Origin: Bacteroidota bacterium
GTDB lineage: Bacteria > Bacteroidota > Bacteroidia > Chitinophagales > Chitinophagaceae
Assembly: GCA_003175695.1 (NCBI GenBank)
Contig: PSRA01000180.1
Span: 1 to 51,256 of the forward strand
DNA: 51,256 nt
Direction of reading: 5' to 3'
This document shows, piece after piece, positions 16,032 through 24,178 of this stretch. A program made the translations under genes and the position numbers. Every line of letters begins with the position of its first letter. Position 1 is the first letter of the stretch. The notes under the pieces were generated by a model, which was not told the DNA's origin, searched no databases, and saw only the letters and a program-made list of their open reading frames with translations.

Positions 16032-17264
16032 TCAACTATTCAATTTGTTCATCTTTCTTTGAATAGCTTCCTTGTCGGGATTGGTCTTTGCTAACAAAAG
16101 CGCTTGTTGAAAATTTTCTTTAGCTTTTTGGTTGTCAATGCTTGTGTAAAGCTCCCCCAGCAAAGCAAAATAAAACTGATTGTCGGTTAATTTTAGTTTC
16201 TCTGCTTCGACGATGGCTTCCAACTTGCCCTTAGCTCTCGATAATGCATAGGTTCTATTTAAGGCGGCCACTGGAGAATATTCAATTCGAAGTAACTGGT
16301 TATATAATTGCAAAATATTCTCCCATTTTTCGTGCGAATCTGATTTTCGTGTGTTCCAGTAGGCAATGTTTGCCTCCAGGTGATATTTGGATATGACATC
16401 TCCAGTGTAAGCCTGCATCAAAAAGTAACCTCCCTTACTAATAAGCTCCGTATTCCAAAGGGTGGTGTCCTGCTCATCATAAAGAATCAGGCTGCCATTT
16501 TCATCGACCCTGGCATCAAGCCTTGATGAATGAAAGCACATCAGGGCAAGCAGGGCATTTACCTGGGGCCGATTGGTAAATGGATTTTCAACCAGCATAT
16601 AACAAAGACGAATGGCCTCTAAGCAAAGGTCTTTTCTGATCGTAGCGTTTTGGCTTGTCGAATAATAGCCTTCGCTGAACAACAAGTAAATAGTTCGTAG
16701 AACCGTTTCCAAACGATCATCAATATCCGAGGGAGCAGGCAGGTCAATGGGAATATTTTCTTCCCTCAGCTTCTCTTTTGCCCGGAACAACCGCTTGTTG
16801 ATCGTTTCTTTATTTGTCAGGAAGGCATCGGCTATTTCACCAATGCCAAATCCGCACAATATTCGAAGTGACAATCCGATTTGTGACTCTGGCGGAATGG
16901 AAGGATGACATATGGCAAACATCATTTGTAGCTGACTGTCGTTGATGTTTTGCGGTGACAAATCAATTTCCACCTCTTCCCGCCCGGAAGCTTCCTTTTT
17001 CAAATCGGGTGAAATTCTTGTTTCAAACAATGAAATCCGGTGGAGGAAATTTTTGGCCTTATTTTTTGCGACATTGTAAAGCCACGCAACGGGATGAGGA
17101 GGAATTCCGTCTAATGGCCAGGTCTGTGCGGCCGCCAGAAATGTTTCGCTTGCAATATCTTCAGCAATTTCGATTTGATCGAATCCAAACCGTTTGCAAA
17201 GAACCGAAACAATTTTTCTATATTCGGATCTGAACAAATGTGGAAGAAGTTCTTGCTGTTCCAT
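16032..17264 (-). CDS. ECF42-type RNA polymerase sigma factor with TPR-like C-terminus
   Basis: A 410-residue ECF sigma factor with an unusually long C-terminal extension. Sigma region 2 lies at about residues 10-75 (IAEDIASETFLAAAQTW, VAWLYNVAKNKAKNFL). Sigma region 4 lies at about 115-170 (ILCGFGIGEIADAFLTNKET then INKRLFRAKEKLREE). The remainder contains the DUF6596-type helical block (VLRTIYLLFSEGYYST, ALLALMCFHSSRLDAR) and TPR-like repeats. This is the ECF42 architecture, in which the extension replaces an anti-sigma factor and DGPF/YCII proteins are encoded nearby. Here the YCII gene is directly upstream. The ATG at 17264 is preferred over a TTG at 17309 that lies inside a terminator hairpin. 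Confidence 0.88.
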   Translation of the reverse strand: MEQQELLPHLFRSEYRKIVSVLCKRFGFDQIEIAEDIASETFLAAAQTWPLDGIPPHPVAWLYNVAKNKAKNFLHRISLFETRISPDLKKEASGREEVEIDLSPQNINDSQLQMMFAICHPSIPPESQIGLSLRILCGFGIGEIADAFLTNKETINKRLFRAKEKLREENIPIDLPAPSDIDDRLETVLRTIYLLFSEGYYSTSQNATIRKDLCLEAIRLCYMLVENPFTNRPQVNALLALMCFHSSRLDARVDENGSLILYDEQDTTLWNTELISKGGYFLMQAYTGDVISKYHLEANIAYWNTRKSDSHEKWENILQLYNQLLRIEYSPVAALNRTYALSRAKGKLEAIVEAEKLKLTDNQFYFALLGELYTSIDNQKAKENFQQALLLAKTNPDKEAIQRKMNKLNS

Positions 17265-17266
17265 AT

Positions 17267-17306
17267 AAAAAAGCCCCCGCAAAATTAAGATGCTTACAGG
17301 GGCTTT
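17267..17306 (-). terminator. Intrinsic terminator/attenuator between YCII gene and ECF sigma gene
   Basis: On the minus strand AAAGCCCC and GGGGCTTT form perfect 8-base arms around a loop of about 21 bases, followed by a run of six T. The T-run ends three bases before the sigma ATG. It should terminate transcripts of the YCII gene and thus limit read-through into the sigma gene. Confidence 0.65.
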
Positions 17307-17312
17307 CAACTT

Positions 17313-17666
17313 TTAATGTGTACCGTCCCCGCGCGCAATTCTTCTTACCTCAACACTGTTTCCGTCTCCCTGGAGAACTGGACACCCTTTGGCAAATTCT
17401 ACAGCTTCTTCAACAGATTCTGCCTTCACTATAATATATCCGCCAATCGTTTCCTTAATCTCACCAAAAGGTCCGTTGGTTACGACGTTGTTATGCCATA
17501 CCACTTTACTGTTATCAAACGGCAGTCCATTACCGCCACTGAATTTGTTCTGAGCTGATATTCCGCCAATCCAATCCATTGTTTGCTTCATCCATACCTG
17601 AATTTGTTCTGGCGATGCGACCTTATTACCGTCTTCATGCCTGAAGATCAACATAAATTCGTCCAT
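17313..17666 (-). CDS. YCII-related / DGPF domain protein
   Basis: A 117-residue YCII-fold protein (dimeric alpha/beta barrel). FMLIFRHEDG opens the domain, and VVTNGPFGEIKETIGGYIIV is the DGPF-type block, here with NGPF in place of DGPF. VEEAVEFAKGCPVLQGDGNSVEVR completes it. In Actinobacteria and Proteobacteria, ECF42 sigma factors activate genes of exactly this family, and the two are commonly adjacent. Here the YCII gene precedes the ECF42 gene on the same strand with 48 bases between the coding regions, so it is both the likely operon partner and the likely target. Confidence 0.88.
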   Translation of the reverse strand: MDEFMLIFRHEDGNKVASPEQIQVWMKQTMDWIGGISAQNKFSGGNGLPFDNSKVVWHNNVVTNGPFGEIKETIGGYIIVKAESVEEAVEFAKGCPVLQGDGNSVEVRRIARGDGTH

Positions 17667-17755
17667 GTGAATTAATTTTTATGATTATTTAAATGCGCTA
17701 TATACATATAACAAACGAGCTGGACGAAATTGGACGGGTCATCCGAAAAAAATTT

Positions 17756-18964
17756 TCAGGATATTGGAACCGGCTTCACCTGCGCTTCATAACGTCCCCC
17801 GGCAAATTTCTTGTTGATCCATTTTCTGGCCGGCACTTCAACATACTTATAGGTATAGGAAGAAAGCAATAGAGTCAATGCTATAAAAAGAATGCATATG
17901 ATCCATGCCCACATAACCGGCAGCGTGGGGATCCAGTTTCCAGGTGATTTACGATTAACGTAAAGAAGAATGTACCCAAAAGTGAAAATGATGGGTTGAT
18001 GCACAAGATAAATTGAAAAAGACCAATCACCGATTCGCTGCATTGGCTTGGTTGTACATATTGTATTAATTTTTGAACTTCCGTAAGCGGCGGAAAGTAT
18101 GATGCAAGGAAAAAAGCACACAGAAATAACATCCAAAACACCAAAATGGAAACAAACAAGCATCGCCAGAGTCAGTAAAATAATTGTCCACCCATTTCCA
18201 AAAAGATTCTTGCCTATTTCATCTTTGTATAACAAATAAGCCAGCATCCCAAGAACGAATCCACAAATGCATCGTACGAACCCAAACTGGTATCCAACAT
18301 TAATATCAATTTGTGGCTTGGCTGGCTTTATGAAAGAAAGCGCTTCGGGAAATGTGACAAATTGCTGCAGGTATAACATGATTAAAAGATATCCCCCGAT
18401 ACAGGCAAAGAATACGAAAATCCTGCCAACAGTATTCAACTTAAGAAAAGGTCCGACAAAGAAAGGAAAGATCATATACATCCACCACTCTGTGCTGATT
18501 GACCATGATGCACTGTTCCAGCTAAACCAATCATGCACATTCATGCTCTGAATTAATAAAATGTTCGTGGGAATGCTCACCCATGTATTGAATGAATTCA
18601 TAAAGGGTCCACCAGGCACACCCGTTTGAATAAAGATGGACCAGGCAATCACTACGTATACAAGGGTGAAAAAATGCAACGGATAAACTCTTGCGAATCT
18701 GGCAACCGTGAATTTCTTGAATGATGATCCATTCACACCGTCTTTAAACCAAGTAGTATAAACATGAAAAAGAATAAAGCCACTCAATACAAAAAAGAAA
18801 TCGACCATCAGGTATAATTTCTCCACAAGGTGAGAGTCTGGATACCTTAGCAAAAAAAGTTGCCCATTTAAGAGCATCAGGTCAGCGTGAAAAAAAACGA
18901 CTAATAAAGCGGCAATACCCCTCAATGGGGTAAGGTTAGGAAGATAAGGCGAAGAGGTGTTCAT
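17756..18964 (-). CDS. Acyltransferase 3 (OafA/YrhL-type) membrane protein
   Basis: A 402-residue membrane protein with about ten hydrophobic segments. NLTPLRGIAALLVVFFHADL near the N-terminus holds the conserved Arg and His26 of the acyltransferase 3 family. VDFFFVLSGFILFHVY and SWSISTEWWMYMIFPFFVG are further hallmark blocks. Family members transfer acetyl or other acyl groups to sugars of O-antigen, exopolysaccharide or peptidoglycan. No SGNH domain is attached and no glycan cluster surrounds it, so the acceptor is unknown. It lies downstream of the YCII gene region only by reading backwards; it ends 89 bases before the YCII start on the same strand. Confidence 0.9.
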   Translation of the reverse strand: MNTSSPYLPNLTPLRGIAALLVVFFHADLMLLNGQLFLLRYPDSHLVEKLYLMVDFFFVLSGFILFHVYTTWFKDGVNGSSFKKFTVARFARVYPLHFFTLVYVVIAWSIFIQTGVPGGPFMNSFNTWVSIPTNILLIQSMNVHDWFSWNSASWSISTEWWMYMIFPFFVGPFLKLNTVGRIFVFFACIGGYLLIMLYLQQFVTFPEALSFIKPAKPQIDINVGYQFGFVRCICGFVLGMLAYLLYKDEIGKNLFGNGWTIILLTLAMLVCFHFGVLDVISVCFFPCIILSAAYGSSKINTICTTKPMQRIGDWSFSIYLVHQPIIFTFGYILLYVNRKSPGNWIPTLPVMWAWIICILFIALTLLLSSYTYKYVEVPARKWINKKFAGGRYEAQVKPVPIS

Positions 18965-19278
18965 GTAGGTTTTATTTTTGGGGTTAAAAAACTAGACTAA
19001 AGGAGCAAACAATTTACCCTGCCGGCACTGTCCGGATTTTAATTAATCAATCTTTACTTGGGTAATTTCTTCTGTGGTTTCGCTGAGATGAGATTTTACC
19101 GATGTGAAGCCTGTACCATTTTTGATTCACAGATGGGTGGCAAAAATGACCCTTCCATGGTTCAACACTGAAGATATTCTTTTTTTTGGCGTGAACAATC
19201 CGGACATTCAATTTTTCATTGCCTGAATAAATAAGGATTTGGTCCACACGACGAATTAAAATAATTTGAGCCCCGATC
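18965..19278. other. Spacer of 314 bases between divergent genes
   Basis: Several frames are open on both strands, and the minus-strand frame overlaps the start of the lipoprotein gene at 19279. Peptides read in two minus-strand frames look partly protein-like, but I could not assign them to a family, so I call no gene here. Confidence 0.3.
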
Positions 19279-20379
19279 ATGAGTAAAGTGACATCGTTTT
19301 CCGTTTCCATCGTAGGACTCATTCTCTGCACCCTGACCCTAATCAGATGCGCCAAAGAATATAGCTATGAAGGTGGTCCCCAGGCATCTGGATCAGCAGT
19401 ATATACCTTAGTCGGCGCCGGGGGAATTTGTACCAGCAGTGTAATTGCCGGAGACTATTTTGCCGGCACGGCGTTAAATACAGGTAATACGATTCAGCTC
19501 CACGTACATGTCACCTCTGTAGGCACTTACACTCTGTCCAGCAATTCGACAAATGGAATGGTCTTCGCCACGTCTGGTTCCTTCACTGATACCGGTTTTC
19601 AATCTATAACTCTTTTGGGAAGCGGAACGCCCACTGCTGACGGAAGTTTTGACGTTCTTGTCAAAGGTGGCGAGGGCTGTACTGTTACGATCCGGGTCAA
19701 CAAAGCACAAGTACCTCAGGCCAATTATGCGCTGGTTGGAGATCCTAATTCATGTGGTATTCTGTTCAATTCGGGGACCTATATTGCCGGCAAAGCAACG
19801 GATAATTCTAATTATGTTACCGTAAATGTTAAGGTAACAGGCACAGGTCCCTACTCAATTTCCACTGACACGCTGGATGGAATCTTTTTTTCTGCAAGCG
19901 GAACATTTACGTCTACGGGAACTCATTCCGTGAATCTGATGGCATCCGGAACGCCCGATTTGCCCAGAAACCTGGTATTCACTCCAAAAGGCACCGGCAC
20001 CAGTTGCACTTTTAAAATAGCAGTGCAAATCGTGAATCCGGCCGCCTATGTACTGGAGTCCGGCTCTGTAGGCGCGACAAATCAATGCATATACAATGTT
20101 TTGGGAACTTACACAGCTAACACACCTTTATCCTTAAGTAATACAGTCAGCATGCATGTTTATGTGGCTAACCTGGGAAATTTTGCAGTCGCTACAAATA
20201 CGGTGAACGGAATGAGTTTTAGCGTCACCGGCACATTCACAACCCAAAATGGCCAATGGATAACTCTTACGGGCATCGGTACGCCAATTTCTCCTGGCAC
20301 CTATACATTTACTCCGGAAATAATTGGACCGGCACCGCTGGGAGGACAAGCTTGCTCCTTTGATATAACAGTTCAATGA
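19279..20379 (+). CDS. Putative lipoprotein with three tandem beta-type repeats
   Basis: A 366-residue exported protein. The hydrophobic N-terminus is followed by Cys24 in TLIRCAKEYSYEGG; CKKEYSYEGG-like starts are common in Chitinophagaceae lipoproteins, although Arg at position -1 of the lipobox is unusual. The remainder consists of three repeats of 107-112 residues (40-147, 148-254, 255-366). Each has a Tyr-rich start (VYTLVG, NYALVG, AYVLES), a Cys, a TGT/AGT-YxAG strand, a NGMxFxxxGxF motif, a G-xGTP turn, and a C-terminal Cys before a strand (CTVTIRV, CTFKIAV, CSFDITV). The two Cys per repeat may pair. This suggests a surface-exposed chain of beta-sandwich domains; function unknown. Confidence 0.75.
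   Translation: MSKVTSFSVSIVGLILCTLTLIRCAKEYSYEGGPQASGSAVYTLVGAGGICTSSVIAGDYFAGTALNTGNTIQLHVHVTSVGTYTLSSNSTNGMVFATSGSFTDTGFQSITLLGSGTPTADGSFDVLVKGGEGCTVTIRVNKAQVPQANYALVGDPNSCGILFNSGTYIAGKATDNSNYVTVNVKVTGTGPYSISTDTLDGIFFSASGTFTSTGTHSVNLMASGTPDLPRNLVFTPKGTGTSCTFKIAVQIVNPAAYVLESGSVGATNQCIYNVLGTYTANTPLSLSNTVSMHVYVANLGNFAVATNTVNGMSFSVTGTFTTQNGQWITLTGIGTPISPGTYTFTPEIIGPAPLGGQACSFDITVQ
19396..20376 (+). repeat. Three tandem domain repeats in the lipoprotein
   Basis: The units run 19396-19719, 19720-20040 and 20041-20376. They align over their full length at the protein level, with shared NGM/DGI-F, G-TF and GTP motifs and conserved Cys, but clearly differ in DNA sequence. They are old duplications and not recent ones. 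Confidence 0.75.
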
Positions 20380-20510
20380 CCATTCCCCGGTACGTTTTAT
20401 TCATTTTCTTTGCATTGAAGGCCTCCAATACAAATAGAGAATTTTCGGGCTGAGCAATCCTGACAAAATCGTACTCTTTCTGTTTGTTGACTGCGTTAGC
20501 TGACATACCT

Positions 20511-20746
20511 ATGCGAATATTTCAAGTTAGTCTCTTTGCAGTGATGCTGCTCATTGCCGGTTATAAAAGCATGGCTTATTTCAATTTGCCAAATGACCTG
20601 CTGAAAGAAAGCGCAACTGTGTATCTCGACGGTGGCATCGTCAAAGAAGGGACAAGAGAAAAGGATACAACGTAAAATATTCACGGTCTAATTACAAAAA
20701 AGTAGAAGTCATGCAAAAAATCATCGCTCAGTACAACAATTGCTAG
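20511..20746 (+). pseudogene. Small exported protein broken by a one-base frameshift
   Basis: The frame starts at ATG 20511 with a signal-like MRIFQVSLFAVMLLIAGYKS and continues YLDGGIVKEGTREK, then meets a TAA at 20673. If one base is restored in the A-run near 20659-20662, the sequence continues smoothly as GYNVKYSRSNYKKVEVMQKI and IAQYNNC and stops at 20744-20746. The result is a plausible protein of about 78 residues. I do not recognise the family. A true mutation and a sequencing error are both possible. Confidence 0.5.
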
Positions 20747-20748
20747 AA

Positions 20749-20870
20749 ATTGGGTTCCCTCCACAACGGATAAAATTAGCCGGAGACCCTCGGAGATAGA
20801 AGGCGGAACTAATATTAGCTTTTCTGATCCTGATCGAACCGCACTCTATTTCATCAAGCCAAATTGGTAA
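20749..20870 (+). pseudogene. Probable VOC (glyoxalase-type) C-terminal remnant
   Basis: In one frame EIGFPPQRIKLAGDP can be read, and in another EIEGGTNISFSDPDRTALYF followed by IKPNW and a TAA at 20868-20870. The FSDPDRTALYFIK part resembles the final F-x-DPDG-xxxxxI strand of VOC proteins. No start or N-terminal half is visible. The rest of the stretch to 21098 shows nothing recognisable. Confidence 0.35.
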
Positions 20871-21098
20871 AGTATTTGTAAAAGCAAAAAATATACCCGA
20901 TTATCAGTGCTTGAATGTCCCCACAGTATTCATTTATGACTTACATGTAACCGCGTTTTCTTGCCTGGAACAACTTATGATGGTAATTAATGAATAACTG
21001 GGTTCCGGTTAAGAATATTTCTATTTCGCACGATTTTTGTTTTACCTAATCGTTAACTTAGTATTATCTTTTTATTAATTCTAACGATTTGTCGACTC

Positions 21099-21641
21099 AT
21101 GAGATCGGTAGGATTGCCAAATAACAGGTTGCTTGTAATGGCCATTTTGGTGGTACTGCTGGCTCTTTTGGCCGTATCAAAGGCAGAATCTCAGAACCAG
21201 CCTTACAATAACGATTTGAATTTATACACGTCCGCAAAAACCGTCAATCCTCCATTACGGCTCAATGAAATTAATGCTCGCGCCATTCGGCATTTCAAAA
21301 ATCATTTTCTCAAGTCTGAAGATGAAATCTGGACTCGTGTAGAAGACCTTTTCGTTGCAACTTTCACGAATAAAGGAATCATAACTAAAGTCTATTATCG
21401 TTCTCATGGCTCCTTTGCCTATTATGTAAAATATTATTCTGCCAATTCTCTCCATCCGCTTGTCAGGTCAATGATCATGAAGAAATTTGCCGATTACTCC
21501 ATTGACGTCGTCACTGAAGTGGGCAACCTGGACTCGGAGATCTTATTTATTAAGATCAAAAACCACTCTAACATTAAAACACTGCAGGTCCTCAATGAAA
21601 ATATTGAGGTGATTGAAGACTACGCTAATGGAGGTATCTAG
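21099..21641 (+). CDS. Exported PepSY-like protein
   Basis: A 180-residue protein with an N-terminal hydrophobic segment (RLLVMAILVVLLALLAVSKA, about residues 10-29) acting as signal or anchor. The mature part has the pattern of Bacteroidota PepSY-like (beta-lactamase-inhibitor-like) proteins: INARAIRHFKNHF, then WTRVEDLFVATFTNKG, TKVYYRSHGSFAYYVKYYSA and VRSMIMKKFADYSIDVVTEV. Such small periplasmic proteins are abundant in this phylum and of unknown role. The ATG at 21099 is the only good start ahead of the hydrophobic stretch. It converges with the oxidase-like gene 15 bases downstream. Confidence 0.65.
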   Translation: MRSVGLPNNRLLVMAILVVLLALLAVSKAESQNQPYNNDLNLYTSAKTVNPPLRLNEINARAIRHFKNHFLKSEDEIWTRVEDLFVATFTNKGIITKVYYRSHGSFAYYVKYYSANSLHPLVRSMIMKKFADYSIDVVTEVGNLDSEILFIKIKNHSNIKTLQVLNENIEVIEDYANGGI

Positions 21642-21656
21642 ATCGGTGTATCAAAA

Positions 21657-22118
21657 TCACTTTCGAGTAGAATTCATATTATCCCAATACTCAATCCATC
21701 TATTTTTAACTTCCCGTTCGGTCAGATTTTTGTCATATGCCGGCGACCAGATTTCAATCAATTGATCCACCCTGACAGAAACAATATGTTGTATTTCGTG
21801 CAAGGAACCCGCAGAACGGTAATGCGCAATAACAGCGTCGAAAAATTCACCATCTGAATGCACTATCGCAATTCCTTTAAACCGAAATCCCTTTCTCGTA
21901 AAAATATCAACGACATTTATTTCTATCGATGGATTTGAACGAAGATTCCGGACAGTGCCTGGAGAATGAATATCCGCAAATACCAGTTGATGGTCATCCC
22001 AGGCTATTGTAGTTCCTTTGGGTGACAAATTCGGCGTTCCATCAGGAGAAACCGTGGCTACAAATCCAAGTTTGACCCTGTTTACAAAGTCCTTCACTTC
22101 AGACGTAATTGGTCCCAT
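21657..22118 (-). CDS. Pyridoxamine 5'-phosphate oxidase family protein
   Basis: A 153-residue split-barrel flavin-binding-type protein. VKLGFVATVSPDGTPNLSPK is the conserved N-terminal strand pair, and FADIHSPGTVRNLRSNPSIE is the central block. NVVDIFTRKGFRFKG follows. The C-terminal IEIWSPAYD is typical of this subgroup. It is shorter than, and only distantly related to, the family member at 9864. Substrate and cofactor cannot be derived; FMN or F420-like binding is a family expectation. Confidence 0.87.
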   Translation of the reverse strand: MGPITSEVKDFVNRVKLGFVATVSPDGTPNLSPKGTTIAWDDHQLVFADIHSPGTVRNLRSNPSIEINVVDIFTRKGFRFKGIAIVHSDGEFFDAVIAHYRSAGSLHEIQHIVSVRVDQLIEIWSPAYDKNLTEREVKNRWIEYWDNMNSTRK

Positions 22119-22318
22119 TATCTTTTCTTTTCAATATCACGTTGCAAATGCTTTCAATTTACGACAGTCAGTTTTCTTAAGAATTATTCATACATTGAGT
22201 ATCAATGCTCTATTTGATACAGTAATTTAAAAACACAAGATCGGTCCCTGTTGAAAAAGCAATTGGCATATAGCTTGCAGTTTATCAGTATTCGTTTCTA
22301 TTCCCAAATCGCCATAAT

Positions 22319-22696
22319 ATGATTAAGATCCAATCCTTTGCTTTATTCCTACTCCTACAGTCAGCAGCGATGGGACAGGCTGTTGGTCGCGTCGACAAAA
22401 AAACGAAGGAATTCACTGTTCCCGCTAATCTTAAAACTGAATATCGAGTTTTCGGTTACGAATATGCGAATCCATCTACGCGAAAAATGATTTGCTTTTC
22501 ATCCCGGGTAGCTGATGTCAAAGATAATTTTAACAGATGTCCCCTCGGTTCTTATTTTGATTCTGAGAAAATAAAATATGGTGACAAGATTATTTACCTT
22601 GGGCCAATCGGTGCATATGGCAAAATGGGTTATATAGCCAGCGATGGTAAAAAGACAATCTTTTACCTTCCAAAATCAAATTTTACAGTCAAATAA
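22319..22696 (+). CDS. Small exported protein of unknown function
   Basis: A 125-residue protein with a signal peptide (MIKIQSFALFLLLQSAAMGQ). The mature part contains KTEYRVFGYEYANPSTRKMI, two cysteines (ICFSS, NRCPLGSY) and a C-terminal GKMGYIASDGKKTIFYLPKS. It probably folds as a small beta protein outside the cytoplasm. I recognise no family. It is convergent with the methyltransferase gene 37 bases downstream. Confidence 0.6.
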   Translation: MIKIQSFALFLLLQSAAMGQAVGRVDKKTKEFTVPANLKTEYRVFGYEYANPSTRKMICFSSRVADVKDNFNRCPLGSYFDSEKIKYGDKIIYLGPIGAYGKMGYIASDGKKTIFYLPKSNFTVK

Positions 22697-22733
22697 CTGG
22701 TAGACCATTTCCAATTGCAGGCGGTGATCGTTC

Positions 22734-23618
22734 CTAAGAACCCTCTGCCAATTTGAGTCTCCACGTCGCATGAATTTTTCCCACATCCAGCATTTTCAGC
22801 AAATCCGCTTCACTACTGTTGCTGATGAGAAATGGAAAGGAGCTAAATGCAGTGTAATCCGGTTCAGCTTCTTTGTCAATTACGAAACCCATTTTTTTGA
22901 AGAAAGCTTCTGCAGCTCCAAAGCTTTCAAATCTCTTGGCCTCTACCTGCTGTTCTTCAAATATCTTTTTGGTTTTTTCATCCAGAGTCAGCTCAACATT
23001 TCTATTATTTACCTTGAGATAGATATCGCCCGTGATCCAATAACCTCCGCGCTTTCTTAAAACGTCGCGGATGACTTCGCAAAGCCTTTCTTTCTCTGCC
23101 TGATCCAGGTATACTAACAAGCCCTCGTTCACGATAGCTACTTCACCGGGTGGGAAGCGATTCGCAATCTCATTAAATTTTGCACCATCAAGAGCATTCA
23201 GCGGAAGCAATTCTAGTTTTCCTTTCAAAGAACCGGCGCTCTTCATTAATTCCAGCACCATAGGTTGTTTCTGCTCAATCATGTCAGGCAAATCTGTATC
23301 GATATAATAAACATTCTCTTTTGTTGCAAAATCTAATCCGCGAAATGAAAAGCCTGCAGATAGCTCAAGTATATTTTGAACTGAAATATCCTTGAGCAAT
23401 TGATTGATGCTCCAGTACCTTGCTTCAAAATGCAGGGTTCTTGCCCAAAAACCGAGGTCCTTTTTCTGAAAGTCAGGAATGAATTTTTCGGGATACTGAA
23501 TCAATTCCGCGGCTTGGCGCGCAAAAGGAATATCTGTATGCCCCTTCATCAATAAGATCCATTTTGCTGTTGGACTGATTGCATCAAAATTCCGATTGAT
23601 GTCGACGGTCTGTTCCAT
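22734..23618 (-). CDS. Class I SAM methyltransferase, leucine carboxyl methyltransferase-like
   Basis: A 294-residue protein of the LCM/PPM1-like O-methyltransferase group. Motif I is NILELSAGFSFRGLDFA, followed by an acidic strand YYIDTDLPDMIEQK that binds the SAM ribose. AIVNEGLLVYLDQAEKERLC is the typical motif IV region of this family. Bacterial members methylate carboxyl or hydroxyl groups of small molecules, often polyketides; the substrate here is unknown. It stands alone on the minus strand. Confidence 0.85.
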   Translation of the reverse strand: MEQTVDINRNFDAISPTAKWILLMKGHTDIPFARQAAELIQYPEKFIPDFQKKDLGFWARTLHFEARYWSINQLLKDISVQNILELSAGFSFRGLDFATKENVYYIDTDLPDMIEQKQPMVLELMKSAGSLKGKLELLPLNALDGAKFNEIANRFPPGEVAIVNEGLLVYLDQAEKERLCEVIRDVLRKRGGYWITGDIYLKVNNRNVELTLDEKTKKIFEEQQVEAKRFESFGAAEAFFKKMGFVIDKEAEPDYTAFSSFPFLISNSSEADLLKMLDVGKIHATWRLKLAEGS

Positions 23619-23752
23619 CGTAAAATTTTAATAAGTGGATATGGCTCAAAAACAAAATCAAATACCCCTGAGAATGGTAAATTTACAAAGGGACATGATT
23701 GGAAGAATTCAGAAGAGCGATCAGATCATTAATACAATATTAATTCAAAACA

Positions 23753-24124
23753 ATGTCACCACACGATCCAACTGTCAATGATTTATTTGAACATTTTGCT
23801 GAAATCAGGTATGTCTCAATATATAAAGATGGAATTTTAACAAGCAAACAAAGAAGTATGCTGGCTAATACTTCTTCGGCTGATACGGATAGGTATGAAG
23901 AATTGCTGGTTAATCCTGTGATATTGACCGCTACTCGTCAGCGAGGTAATATTGATTGCGAAGGACTTAATTTTATCATCATTGCTTACGGAAGCTTTTT
24001 TCAACTGATCAAAGAAATTCATGGCGGACATATCTCCATTTGTTTAGATAAACAAACTGATATTACAAGCGCCCCTGGAAAAATTTTTGATTTCTTAAAG
24101 AGTGTTTTATTTTCCACTAACTGA
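23753..24124 (+). CDS. Hypothetical protein, possibly roadblock-like
   Basis: A 123-residue soluble protein. VNDLFEHFAEIRYVSIYKDG at the start, YEELLVNPVILTATRQRGNI in the middle, and FIIIAYGSFFQLIKEIHGGH with ISICLDK near the end suggest an alpha/beta fold of profilin/roadblock type. A recurring Bacteroidota family has similar RYVxIYxxGxLxSxxR and YEELxVNPxxLxxxxQRGNIDC patterns. No signal peptide. Function unknown; the fold suggestion is inference from the pattern of strands. Confidence 0.6.
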   Translation: MSPHDPTVNDLFEHFAEIRYVSIYKDGILTSKQRSMLANTSSADTDRYEELLVNPVILTATRQRGNIDCEGLNFIIIAYGSFFQLIKEIHGGHISICLDKQTDITSAPGKIFDFLKSVLFSTN

Positions 24125-24178
24125 GAGCTAATTTTACTTGTGGCTGCATGTCGATCAAACCAACAAAAGAAAGTTCTA

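Noticed and set aside
19047-19355. Minus-strand frame of 102 codons in front of the repeat lipoprotein
   Set aside because: It overlaps the start of the lipoprotein gene and could not be assigned. A resemblance to LytTR domains was considered, but conserved blocks did not line up.
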